A program made the translations under genes and the position numbers. Below, piece after piece: positions 8,556 to 16,843 of a stretch of DNA of 64,000 bases. The notes under the pieces are model-generated. The model was given only the letters and a program-made list of their open reading frames with translations, searched no databases and had not been told where the DNA came from. Within the stretch, counting starts at the first letter, position 1. Each line of letters starts with the position of its first letter. The stretch lies in the NCBI GenBank assembly GCA_021296255.1, contig JAGWAU010000003.1, positions 1-64,000 of the forward strand, read 5' to 3'. This stretch comes from Alphaproteobacteria bacterium (lineage in GTDB: Bacteria; Pseudomonadota; Alphaproteobacteria; UBA2966).

Positions 8556-8677
8556 AAGCCATGCTGGTCGCATTTCTGGCCATCGCCGTGATCTCCGTCG
8601 GCGCGGATATCGCCCTCGACTATGTTGGTTTCTCCACCCAGGAGATCACTTCGGGACCCTCGGTCCGGCACGGCTGA
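8552..8677 (+). CDS. 41-residue single-span membrane microprotein
   Basis: This short reading frame starts at ATG 8552 inside the stop of the WD40-cytochrome gene (ATGA overlap) and ends at TGA 8675. GGGAGGC at 8540-8546 is a well-placed ribosome-binding site. The peptide is one hydrophobic helix (MLVAFLAIAVISVGADIAL) followed by a short polar tail ending VRHG. Coupling, spacing and the membrane-helix composition argue that it is translated. It might be an assembly or stabilising peptide of the FDH membrane complex, but no family is recognised. A cleaved secretion signal with a tiny mature peptide is an alternative. Confidence 0.6.
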   Translation: MKAMLVAFLAIAVISVGADIALDYVGFSTQEITSGPSVRHG

Positions 8678-8699
8678 GCCGCCGCGCCGCTTCCCTCGT

Positions 8700-10103
8700 T
8701 CACGCCGCTGGCGATTCCGGCATGACGAACGGGCAGGCCGACTCGTAGGCGCGGCTCGCGCGCAGCACCAAGTCTTCCCGATACCGCGGCCCGGCGATCT
8801 GCACCGCCGCTGGTAGGCCCTCGCTGGTGATCCCGCAGGGCACGCTCGCCGCCGGTGCCTGCGTGAAGTTGAAGGGATAGGTGAACGGGCTCCAATCCAT
8901 CCAATTCCTCATGCCGCGGCCGGCGGGCACTTCGGCCCCCGCCTCGAAGGCGGCGAGGGGCATCTGCGGCGAGATCAGCAGATCGTAGGTCTGATGGAAC
9001 AGGTTCATGTGCCGGCCCAGCGTCAGGCGCACCGTATCGGCGGCCAACGACTCGGCGACGCCCTTGTCCCGGTATTCCTCGACCGATCGCAGCAGTCCCG
9101 GATCTACCAGTGCGCGCTGCCCGTCACTCATCGTGTCGACGAGGGGCCGGAAGCGCAGGAAGTAATAGACGCCGAAGGCCTCCCGGGGGTCCTCGAACCC
9201 GGGGTCGGCCTCGTCGACGACGGCACCGAGATCGGCAAACACCTGGGCCGCTTTCTCGACGAGACCGGCGATCTCGAAGTCCACATTCGCGTACCCGAAA
9301 TTGCGCGAATAGGCGATGCGGAGGCCTTTGACGCCATCTTCGAGCCCCACCCGCCAGTCACGGGACTCACGAGGTAGGGCTGTCCAGTCCCGGGGATCGG
9401 GCTCGCCGATCACGTTGAGCATCAGCGCCGCGTCGCCCACGGTCCGCGTCATCGGCCCGTGATGGATGATCGTACCCGGCATGTTCATCGGATGGATGGG
9501 CACCCGTCCGAACGTGGGCTTGAGGCCATAGATACCGGCAAAGGCTGCGGGCATGCGGATGGAGCCGGCGCCGTCGGTGCCCACGTGCAGTGCCCCCATC
9601 CCGGCCGCGCAGGCTGCCGAGGCACCACCGCTGGAACCGCCCGGCGTCCGTTCCAGGTTCCACGGGTTTCGCGTGATGCCGGTGAGCGGACTGTCGGTGA
9701 CACCCTTCCAACCGAATTCCGGGGTCGTCGTCTTGCCGATCAGTACGGCACCGTGGGCCCGCAGGCGCGCCGTGGCTGCGCTGTCCTCGTTCCAGGGGCC
9801 GTCGGGCGAACCGGTGCGCGAGCCGCGCCGGGTCGGCCAGCCCCGGGTCAGGAGCGCGTCCTTGATCGTCGTCGGCACACCGTCGACGAGGCCCACCGGA
9901 CGTCCCGCTTGCCAGCGCGCTTCCGATTCGCGCGCGGACGCCAGGGCCGAGTCGGCATCGAGATGGCAGAAGGCGTTGACGGCCCCGTCGCACCGGTCGA
10001 TCCGCCCAAGCACCGCCTCGATCACCTCGACCGGCGACAACGTCTTGCGGCGGTAGCGGGAGATCAGCTCGGCCGCCGTCATCATCGAGAGGTCATCGGT
10101 CAT
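8700..10103 (-). CDS. amidase-signature hydrolase
   Basis: This 467-residue amidase-signature enzyme hydrolyses a carboxamide to acid and ammonia. The Ser-cisSer-Lys triad is visible: Lys81 in TTIKDALL, Ser157 in GGSSGG and Ser181 in GAGSIRMPA. ATG 10103 (MTDDLSMMT) is chosen; an upstream TTG at 10136 is possible, and GGGAGG lies 17 bases before the ATG, somewhat far. It converges on the FDH operon, its stop lying 22 bases beyond the microprotein stop. It stands alone, not in GatCAB order, so a catabolic amidase is more likely than the Glu-tRNA amidotransferase subunit. Substrate cannot be read from the sequence. Confidence 0.88.
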   Translation of the reverse strand: MTDDLSMMTAAELISRYRRKTLSPVEVIEAVLGRIDRCDGAVNAFCHLDADSALASARESEARWQAGRPVGLVDGVPTTIKDALLTRGWPTRRGSRTGSPDGPWNEDSAATARLRAHGAVLIGKTTTPEFGWKGVTDSPLTGITRNPWNLERTPGGSSGGASAACAAGMGALHVGTDGAGSIRMPAAFAGIYGLKPTFGRVPIHPMNMPGTIIHHGPMTRTVGDAALMLNVIGEPDPRDWTALPRESRDWRVGLEDGVKGLRIAYSRNFGYANVDFEIAGLVEKAAQVFADLGAVVDEADPGFEDPREAFGVYYFLRFRPLVDTMSDGQRALVDPGLLRSVEEYRDKGVAESLAADTVRLTLGRHMNLFHQTYDLLISPQMPLAAFEAGAEVPAGRGMRNWMDWSPFTYPFNFTQAPAASVPCGITSEGLPAAVQIAGPRYREDLVLRASRAYESACPFVMPESPAA

Positions 10104-10458
10104 CGAATATTCGTATGGACGCCTCCCGGTTCGCAAGGAGCAGCGTTGGCGTGACGGGGCAGGCAGATTGCAGTTTCATATCCGGCCTGTCTGCCGTCAC
10201 TCCCGTCGTTCCTTGCGCAACCTTTCAGCGGCCACCTCCTTGTTGGTCAGTGTTTTCCTTGGCGACCGTTATCGAGTCGGCTGGCTGACGAAATTCGCTC
10301 GGTATGCCCGGTCATGAGCCGGCAAGGCCCAGCCCGCGCGTGTCATCCTGCTGGCCAGCGCGACGGTTGCCGCATTCGGCGGAGGCGGTCTCAAAAAACA
10401 GGGTTGGCGCTTCGGTCACGGGTTCTCCCTGGCCAGCGACTACTTCGTCGTTCGTTCC
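10104..10458. other. 355-bp intergenic stretch with an imperfect inverted repeat and a weak minus-strand terminator candidate
   Basis: No gene is supported here. GTGACGG...CAGGCAG at 10151-10166 pairs with CTGTCTGCCGTCAC at 10187-10200 with one mismatch and a two-base bulge, near the amidase promoter. On the minus strand after the aminotransferase, CAGGG/CCCTG arms (10427-10431, 10399-10403) precede six T (complement of 10393-10398), a possible weak intrinsic terminator. Confidence 0.4.
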
Positions 10459-11838
10459 CTACGCCGCCTCCTCTAGAAACCGTGCTTCCGTGTCCGCCAG
10501 CGCACGATGGAAGCGCGCGCCGAGCTCGTCGATCTCGTCCTCCGTGATGATCAACGGCGGGGCACAGACCACGGTGTCGCCGAGCGCCCGCACGATCAGC
10601 CCGTGCTCACGGGCCCGCGACATCAGGTAGGTGCCCACCTTGAGCGCCGGGTCGAAGGGCCGCTTGCCTGCCTTGTCAGCGACCAATTCGATGCCGGCCA
10701 TCAGCCCCACGCCGCGGGCCTCCCCGACCAGCGGCCGGTCGGCGAGCGACAGGAATATCTCCTGGAAGCGTGGAGCGATGGCTTGCACGTGGCCGACGAT
10801 GTCGCGTTCTTCATAGATGTCGAGCGTCTCGAGAGCCACGGCCGCCGCCACCGGATGGCCGGAGTAGGTGAATCCGTGGCCGAACACGCCGATCTTCTCG
10901 CTCTCAGCCACCATGGACCGGTAAATGGGCTCGGGGATGAAGGTCGCCGAGATCGGCAGGTAGGCTGACGACAGCGCCTTGGCGCAACACATGAGGTCGG
11001 GCCGGAGATCGAAGGTTTCACTGCCGAACATGTTCCCCGTCCGCCCGAAGCCGCAGATGATCTCATCGACGATGAACAGCACGTCGTACTTGCGCAGCAC
11101 CGCTTGCACCTTCTCGAAATAGGTCTCCGGCGGCACGATGACGCCGCCGACCCCCATCACCGGCTCGGCGATAAAGGCGGCCACGGTCTCCGGACGTTCG
11201 TCGAGGATCAGTTTTTCGAGGTTGGCCGCGAGTCGGGCGGCGAACTCCTCTTGGTTCTCGCCGGGTTCCGCAAAGCGATAATGGTGCGGACAGTCGGTAT
11301 GCAGGATATCGGCAATCGGCAGATTGAAATCGCGGTGCAGATCCGGGATGCCATTGAGGCTCGTGGTGGCGATCGTCGTACCGTGATAGCCGTTCCGCCG
11401 CCCGATGATCTTGCGTTTCTCGGGCCGCCCGTTGGCGTTGTTGTAGTACCAGACCAGCTTGACCGCGGTGTCGTTGGCTTCGGAACCGGAGTTGGCGAAC
11501 AGGATCTTGGACATGGGAACCGGCGACAAGGAGAGGAGGCGCTCGGCGAGATCGATCGTCGTCGCGTGGCTCCGCCCGAGGAACGTCTGGTTGTAGGGCA
11601 GTTCCGCCATCTGGCGCGCCGCGGCATCGATCAGGCGCCGTTCGCTGAAGCCGAGCGACGTGCACCACAGCCCGGACATCCCCTCGATATAGGTCTTGCC
11701 GTTCTCGTCGGTGACATGCACGCCGCTGCCGTGATCGATGATGAACGGGCCCTCCTCCTCATGGGTCTTGAGGTTGGTGAACGGGTGAAGCACTGTCGCC
11801 ACGTCCCGGGCGCCGGCGGAGTTGGGTTGGCTGGTCAT
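10459..11838 (-). CDS. class III (omega-amino acid:pyruvate type) aminotransferase
   Basis: This 459-residue fold-type I PLP enzyme moves an amino group from an omega-amino acid or amine to an oxo acid such as pyruvate. Visible motifs are NSGSEAND (116-123), Asp258 in IVDEI for the PLP nitrogen and Lys287 in CCAKALS for the Schiff base. Length and motifs fit the beta-alanine/putrescine:pyruvate group. ATG 11838 has AGGAGG six bases upstream; the open frame reaching 12327 only shadows the neighbour. It follows the carbamoylase gene by 89 bases on the same strand. The pair suggests N-carbamoyl-beta-amino acid to beta-amino acid to oxo acid, but the substrate is not proven. Confidence 0.88.
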   Translation of the reverse strand: MTSQPNSAGARDVATVLHPFTNLKTHEEEGPFIIDHGSGVHVTDENGKTYIEGMSGLWCTSLGFSERRLIDAAARQMAELPYNQTFLGRSHATTIDLAERLLSLSPVPMSKILFANSGSEANDTAVKLVWYYNNANGRPEKRKIIGRRNGYHGTTIATTSLNGIPDLHRDFNLPIADILHTDCPHHYRFAEPGENQEEFAARLAANLEKLILDERPETVAAFIAEPVMGVGGVIVPPETYFEKVQAVLRKYDVLFIVDEIICGFGRTGNMFGSETFDLRPDLMCCAKALSSAYLPISATFIPEPIYRSMVAESEKIGVFGHGFTYSGHPVAAAVALETLDIYEERDIVGHVQAIAPRFQEIFLSLADRPLVGEARGVGLMAGIELVADKAGKRPFDPALKVGTYLMSRAREHGLIVRALGDTVVCAPPLIITEDEIDELGARFHRALADTEARFLEEAA

Positions 11839-11927
11839 CACGTCCTCCTGGAACACCGGTCGTCCCTCCCGGACGGGGCGGTAGAGGGGTGTCCGGTATT
11901 CCCTTCGCTCGTCGTTCTTCTTCCTTG

Positions 11928-13196
11928 CTAGGTGTCCCCGTCGGCCACGACTTCCGCCTTGGCCAGTGCGGCGTGCAGCAGCACGTTGGCGCCCGCGGTC
12001 ACGTGCTCGGGAGCGCTGTACTCGGTTTCGTTGTGGCTCAATCCGTCCCGGCTCGGGATCAGGATCAGACCGGACTGCGTCACTTCGGTCATCGGTACGG
12101 CATCGTGTCCGGCGATGATCTGCAAATCCTGACGGCCGTAGCCGAGCTCGTCGGCGGTGTTGCGCAGCAGTTCCGCGAGTTCGGGATCGAAGCTCATGGG
12201 CCCCCAGGCGAAATAGGGTTCGAGCTCGAAATCCATGTCGAGCTTTTCGCCGAGCCGAGCCAGGGCGTTTCGCAGGTCCTTTTCCATCTCGTCGATGGTG
12301 GTGTGCTCGCGATGCCGCAGATCGCAACTCACTCGAACCTCGTCGGGGATGACACCGCGGACGTTGGGGTAGACCTCGATGTGCGGCGCGTTGGAACGGC
12401 CGTCAGGCCCGTAGGCGTTGCCGACACGGTTGACTTCGAGGATCGCCTTGGCGGCGCCGACCATGGCGTCCTTGCGCCGTGCCATCGGAGTCGGGCCGAC
12501 GTGAGCGGCCATGCCCTTCACCGTGATCACGAAATAGCGCGAGGCGTAGGACCCCGTGACGACGCCAATCACCTCGCCGCTTTCCTCGAGCAGCGGTCCC
12601 TGTTCGTTGTGGGCTTCGAAATAGGCGCCGATTGGCCGATTGCCTACCTCCGCCGAACCGTCGTAGCCAATCTTCGCCAACGCCTCCCGGACGCTGATGT
12701 CGTCGGCATCCATGCGACCGAGCGCGTAGTCCACCGAGTGCGCGCCGATGAAGGCGAGCGAGCCCAGCGTCACGGGTGAATAGCGCGCGCCTTCCTCGTT
12801 GGTCCAGACGATGACCTCCAACGGCGCTCGGGTCCGCACCTCGGCGTCATCGAGCGTGCGCAGCACCTCGAGGCCGGCAATCACGCCGAAGACTCCGTCG
12901 AACTTGCCGCCCGTCGGAACCGTGTCGAGATGGCTTCCGATGCAGACGGGCGGTTGAGAGTCATCCGCGCCCGCGCGCCGCGCGAAGATGTTGCCGACAC
13001 GATCGACGGTGATGGTGCAACCCGCATCCTCCGCCCAGCGCACGAAGAGGTCGCGCGCCTCGCCGTCCTCCCGGCTCAAAGCGAGGCGTCGGGACCCGCC
13101 TGCCGGGGTCCTGCCGATCTTGCCCATCTCCATGAGGGTCGACCACAGACGGTCCGCGTCGACCGAGAGGTTCTTCATGGCTTCAGACGCTATCAC
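11928..13196 (-). CDS. M20-family hydantoinase/carbamoylase amidohydrolase
   Basis: This 422-residue zinc enzyme is of the Zn-dependent hydantoinase/carbamoylase group (N-carbamoyl-L-amino acid hydrolase, beta-ureidopropionase, allantoate amidohydrolase). Metal motifs include GSHLDTVPTGGKFDG (His89, Asp91, Asp100), TNEEGARY (Glu134-Glu135) and FEAHNEQGP. GTG 13196 has GAGGCGG just upstream; ATG 13178 (MKNLSV) is an equally plausible start with a weaker site. The aminotransferase 89 bases downstream favours an N-carbamoyl amino acid substrate. The sequence alone does not separate beta-ureidopropionase from L-carbamoylase or allantoate hydrolase. Confidence 0.87.
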   Translation of the reverse strand: MIASEAMKNLSVDADRLWSTLMEMGKIGRTPAGGSRRLALSREDGEARDLFVRWAEDAGCTITVDRVGNIFARRAGADDSQPPVCIGSHLDTVPTGGKFDGVFGVIAGLEVLRTLDDAEVRTRAPLEVIVWTNEEGARYSPVTLGSLAFIGAHSVDYALGRMDADDISVREALAKIGYDGSAEVGNRPIGAYFEAHNEQGPLLEESGEVIGVVTGSYASRYFVITVKGMAAHVGPTPMARRKDAMVGAAKAILEVNRVGNAYGPDGRSNAPHIEVYPNVRGVIPDEVRVSCDLRHREHTTIDEMEKDLRNALARLGEKLDMDFELEPYFAWGPMSFDPELAELLRNTADELGYGRQDLQIIAGHDAVPMTEVTQSGLILIPSRDGLSHNETEYSAPEHVTAGANVLLHAALAKAEVVADGDT

Positions 13197-13307
13197 GCCG
13201 CCTCAACGGAGTCAGGCACACCAATGCCCGCAGGATCCATCCACCAAAGGGTACCGCATCGGTTGCCGATGCATGGTCATGAATACATCGGGCCGCCGGC
13301 GAGGTCC

Positions 13308-13321
13308 CTCGGTGGTCTCGG
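13308..13321 (+). repeat. partial copy of a dispersed intergenic repeat
   Basis: CTCGGTGGTCTCGG is shared with the three 33-bp copies at 15197-15229, 15253-15285 and 58847-58879. The flank here (...CAGTTGAAA) only loosely keeps the right half. It lies in the divergent promoter region between the M20 gene and hyuB. Confidence 0.5.
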
Positions 13322-13408
13322 AGACCTCGGCAGTTGAAACGGAACCCGGGACACACGTTTGGCCTTGGGCTGAAACGCGGTTAGCCTTCTACCGGGAGGA
13401 AGGCCGTT

Positions 13409-15169
13409 GTGAACATCGACCCCATCGTTCTTGCGCTGACCCAGAACCGCCTCGACGATATTTCGCGGCGCATGGGTCAGGTCATGTTGCGCACGGCTCA
13501 CAGTCCGATCTTCAGCCAGTACCACGACTTCTCGAATTTCATCACCGATGCTCGCGGGACGCTTGTCAGCCAGGCGGACGGGGTTCCGATCCAGAGCGGA
13601 AACGGCGGATTTACCGTTCGCGCGCTACTCGATGCGTTCGGGGATGACATCCACGAGGGCGACGTCTTCCTGTCCAACGACCCTTATGTCGCGGGTGGAA
13701 ATCATTTGCCCGATTGGGTGGTCACCCAGCCGGCGTTCGCCGACGGCCATCTGGTCGCGTTCGCCTGCAACCGGGGGCATCAGTCGGATATCGGTGGTGG
13801 CGCTGCGGGGACGGTCAACCCCGAGGCCACGGAGATCTTTCACGAAGGGATCCGCTTGCCCCCGATCCGCATCGTGGAGAAGGGCAGGATCTGCGAAGAC
13901 GTCTGGCAACTGCTGCTGATCAATTCCCGGACGCCGCGACTGCAGGACGGAGACCTGCGGGCGATGGTGGGCTCGACCCGCATCGGTGCGGAAAGCGTGG
14001 CGGCCCTTGCCCGGGAACTCGGCGTCGATCGCACCTTCTCTTGCCTGGAGGATATTCTCGATCACGCCGACCGGCGCTTCCGCGCCGCCCTACGTACCTT
14101 GCCCGACGGGCGCTACGAGGGCCTGGAAATCACCGACAACGACTGCTTCCGATCCGTCGATATCGCCATTCGCGTGACGGTGGCGGTTGCCGGCGACAGC
14201 GTGACCGTCGATTTCGCGGGGACGGACCCGCAGATCAAGGGCTTCAAGAACAGCTCCATCGCCAATACCCATTCCGCCGTCTATCTCGCCTTCACCACCT
14301 TCTTCGACCCGGATATCCCGCGCAACGAGGGCACTTACCGGGCGATCGAGATCATCGCGCCGGAGGGCACCATCATCAATGCCCGCCCGCCCGCGCCGAT
14401 GACCATGTGCACCGTCTCGGTCGGTCACGAGATCATCCACGCGGTGTGGAAAGCGTTGGCCGAGGCCGATCCGTCACGTGCCTCGGCCGGCTGGGCCAAA
14501 AACATCCACGGAGGTACAGCGGGCGGGATCGGGACCGACCGTCCGTTCGTCATCTACCATTGGAACGCCATGGCCGGCGCCGGCGCGGTGCGGGGCCGCG
14601 ACGGCTTCAACCAGATCGGGCATCTGATCTCCCTCGGCGGACTCACGTTGCCCAACGTGGAAGGGTTCGAACAGGTTCACCCGATGACCATCCGCAAGGT
14701 CGAGTTTCGCTGCGATGCGGCAGGATCCGGCGCCTTTCGCGGCGGCACCGGCGTACATTACGAGGCCGAGGTCGTGGGGGCGTCCCAGCATTCGTTTCGC
14801 GGCGAGGGACTTGCGAGTCCGTCGGGCTACGGCGTCCTCGGCGGTGGCGACGGAGCCAAGGGCGAGATGATGATGTATCCCGAGGGCGGGAATGCCTTCG
14901 AGCCGCCTCAATACGGCGCCATGGATGTCGAATCGTTCCGCATCACCGCGTCGTCACCGGCGGGTGGTGGTTGGGGTGATCCTCTTGAGCGAGAGCGCGG
15001 ACGCGTCCTGCGCGATGTGCGGGACGGCTTGGTGAGCCGCGGCGCGGCGCACGATGTCTATGGTGTGGTGATCAACGGGGACGGCCGGTCCCTCGACGAG
15101 GCTGCGACGGAACGCCGCCGCGCCGACCTCCGCAAATCCGAGCGCGAACCCGCTCCCGCTCTGTCGTAG
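13409..15169 (+). CDS. hyuB: HyuB-type hydantoinase B/oxoprolinase subunit, stand-alone
   Basis: The 586-residue product belongs to the HyuB/oxoprolinase-beta family, which with HyuA performs ATP-dependent opening of hydantoin or 5-oxoproline rings. Family phrases include GDVFLSNDPYVAGGNHLPDW (near 87-106), NRGHQSDIGG and the C-terminal SPAGGGWGDPLERE. GTG 13409 follows GGGAGGA (13394-13400). It is unusual in having no adjacent hyuA: the M20 carbamoylase is divergent and an amidase converges downstream. It might work with a distant HyuA (for example the one at 23504 or 58923) or act on its own as acetone-carboxylase-like relatives do not. The partner is unresolved. Confidence 0.88.
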   Translation: MNIDPIVLALTQNRLDDISRRMGQVMLRTAHSPIFSQYHDFSNFITDARGTLVSQADGVPIQSGNGGFTVRALLDAFGDDIHEGDVFLSNDPYVAGGNHLPDWVVTQPAFADGHLVAFACNRGHQSDIGGGAAGTVNPEATEIFHEGIRLPPIRIVEKGRICEDVWQLLLINSRTPRLQDGDLRAMVGSTRIGAESVAALARELGVDRTFSCLEDILDHADRRFRAALRTLPDGRYEGLEITDNDCFRSVDIAIRVTVAVAGDSVTVDFAGTDPQIKGFKNSSIANTHSAVYLAFTTFFDPDIPRNEGTYRAIEIIAPEGTIINARPPAPMTMCTVSVGHEIIHAVWKALAEADPSRASAGWAKNIHGGTAGGIGTDRPFVIYHWNAMAGAGAVRGRDGFNQIGHLISLGGLTLPNVEGFEQVHPMTIRKVEFRCDAAGSGAFRGGTGVHYEAEVVGASQHSFRGEGLASPSGYGVLGGGDGAKGEMMMYPEGGNAFEPPQYGAMDVESFRITASSPAGGGWGDPLERERGRVLRDVRDGLVSRGAAHDVYGVVINGDGRSLDEAATERRRADLRKSEREPAPALS

Positions 15170-15196
15170 CCAATCCATCCTTTTGCACGATCGCAT

Positions 15197-15229
15197 TTGA
15201 ACCGACGAGATCACCGAGACCACCGAGAG
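15197..15229 (-). repeat. 33-bp dispersed intergenic repeat, inverted copy
   Basis: Read on the minus strand this is CTCTCGGTGGTCTCGGTG, six variable bases, then TCGGTTCAA. It faces the copy at 15253-15285 and the two form an inverted pair. Confidence 0.7.
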
Positions 15230-15271
15230 ACCGCGAACACGGGTCGCGCGATCCCCTGGTGGTCTCGGTGA
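15211..15271. terminator. inverted repeat between convergent hyuB and amidase genes
   Basis: A perfect 14-base arm (15211-15224, TCACCGAGACCACC) is complementary to 15258-15271 across a 33-base loop. It is formed by the two oppositely oriented repeat copies and sits between two convergent stops, so a bidirectional termination or RNA-processing role is plausible. There is no T tract in either direction. Confidence 0.5.
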
Positions 15272-15285
15272 ACCCCGTGGTCAAC
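15253..15285 (+). repeat. 33-bp dispersed intergenic repeat, direct copy
   Basis: CCCCTGGTGGTCTCGGTG, six variable bases, then GTGGTCAAC. Same architecture as 58847-58879 and as the inverted copy at 15197-15229. Confidence 0.7.
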
Positions 15286-15303
15286 AGCCAGCCGCCGAGA
15301 CGG

Positions 15304-16713
15304 TTACAGTGGCGGGAGGCGGGCGTGCCAGGCGGTGGCCTGCTGGTAGGCGTGGGCCGCGTCGATGAGGCGTTTCTCGCCGAACGGCGGTCCATGAAGC
15401 TGGAAGCCGTTGGGCAGACCGTCCCGCGTAAATCCACAAGGCACGGACAGAGCTGGCGTGCCCAGATAGTTTGCGAAGCGGATCACGCGGAGATCGGCCC
15501 GATAGCGGGCGCTGATTGCCGCCACGTCGGGAGTTGCCATCTCCTCCACCGTCGGCACCGGCCCGCCGAGCGCCGGCGTGAACAATACGTCGACTTTCCC
15601 GAATACGTCCCGTACGTGCTCTTCCAGCAACGGTGCGCGCAAGGCCTTGGCCTCGAGATACCGCGTCGCGGGAACCAGGTAGCCTTCGTCCTGGGTGCCG
15701 AGGACCTCCCGCGAAATGTCGGTGAAGCCCCGATTCAGCAGAGTGCTCATCATCATGGAGATTTCCGGCTTGATCAGGGTCTGCTGGAGGTCGTTGGCGA
15801 GGACGGCAATCGGCGTCTCCAGCTCGACGGTCTCGGCGCCGAGATCACGAAGGACAACGACCGCATCGGCGTGCAGCCGGGCGACGTCCGCGTGGACACC
15901 GTCGAAGGGCGCTCCGACCCCGATGCCGATCCTCACGCCCTTCAAATCGGCAGGTAGATCGGCGGCGTAGTCCGGGACGGGGACGTCGCGCGTGATGGAG
16001 TCTGCCGCATCCCGTCCGGCAACGGCCTTCAGCATGAGGGCGCAGTCCTCCGCCGTTTGGGCAAGGGGCCCGGGATGGTCCGCCGACCAGCTCCGCCGCG
16101 CCGCGCCATAGAGGCTGATGCGTCCCAAGGTGGGTTTGAGGCCCGTGACGCCGCACATCGCCGCCGGAATCCGGACGGAACCGCCAGTGTCGCCACCCAA
16201 GGCGCCGAGCGCCGTGCGGGACACCACCGAGACGCCCGAGCCCCCGGAGGAGCCGCCGATGGCATACCCGGCGTGCCAAGGGTTCATGCACGGGCCGAAA
16301 TGTCGGTTCTGACCGTATCCGTGGGCCGCGAGCTCATCCATGTGAAGTGCGCCGAGGTTGACCGCACCCGCTTCGTCGAGGCGCCGGACGGCGGTCGCCG
16401 TGACCGCAGCAGGCTCAACGAACATGCTGGTCCCGACCGACGTGACCCGCCCCTTCCGGTCGAAGGCGTCCTTGTGGGCCAGCGGTACCCCGTGCAGCGG
16501 CCCCCGCCAACGCCCTGATACCATCTCTCTGTCGGCGCCTTCTGCCATCTCCAGGGCGCGGTCGGGCTCAACGCTGATGTAACAGTTGAGTTTCGGTTGG
16601 AGCTCGGCGATGCGCTCAAGCATCGCCTCCGTGAGCGATCTGGACGTAAAGTCGCCCCGACGCAGCGCGGCGCCGGCCGTCGCGAGGGTGAGTTCGGTGA
16701 CTGGGACGTCCAT
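15304..16713 (-). CDS. amidase-signature hydrolase (GatA-like)
   Basis: This 469-residue amidase-signature enzyme has the full triad: Lys81 (LAHKDAF), Ser155 in GGSSGG and Ser179 in GDTGGSVRIP. It is closer to GatA-like amidases than the enzyme at 8700. No gatB or gatC is nearby, so it is more likely a free catabolic amidase, such as one for aryl, acyl or carbamoyl amides. ATG 16713 has no good ribosome-binding site. It is divergent from the SDR at 16844 with 130 bases between them and converges on hyuB. Hydrolysing a product of the hydantoinase system is inference. Confidence 0.87.
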   Translation of the reverse strand: MDVPVTELTLATAGAALRRGDFTSRSLTEAMLERIAELQPKLNCYISVEPDRALEMAEGADREMVSGRWRGPLHGVPLAHKDAFDRKGRVTSVGTSMFVEPAAVTATAVRRLDEAGAVNLGALHMDELAAHGYGQNRHFGPCMNPWHAGYAIGGSSGGSGVSVVSRTALGALGGDTGGSVRIPAAMCGVTGLKPTLGRISLYGAARRSWSADHPGPLAQTAEDCALMLKAVAGRDAADSITRDVPVPDYAADLPADLKGVRIGIGVGAPFDGVHADVARLHADAVVVLRDLGAETVELETPIAVLANDLQQTLIKPEISMMMSTLLNRGFTDISREVLGTQDEGYLVPATRYLEAKALRAPLLEEHVRDVFGKVDVLFTPALGGPVPTVEEMATPDVAAISARYRADLRVIRFANYLGTPALSVPCGFTRDGLPNGFQLHGPPFGEKRLIDAAHAYQQATAWHARLPPL

Positions 16714-16843
16714 TGAAGGTCGGTAGGCCGCAGCGGCTGGGCCGCCCAGTCATTATCAGGCCCGTTCTCCGCCTCAACAAGCAATAATCCGAGGTGGCGG
16801 GCAGGACGACTCGGGTTAGAATTCCGGCAGAGGAAGGGCGGGC

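Noticed and set aside
11839-12327. N-terminal extension of the omega-aminotransferase frame
   Set aside because: It overlaps the carbamoylase gene, is Arg-rich and unlike any aminotransferase; ATG 11838 has a strong AGGAGG site.
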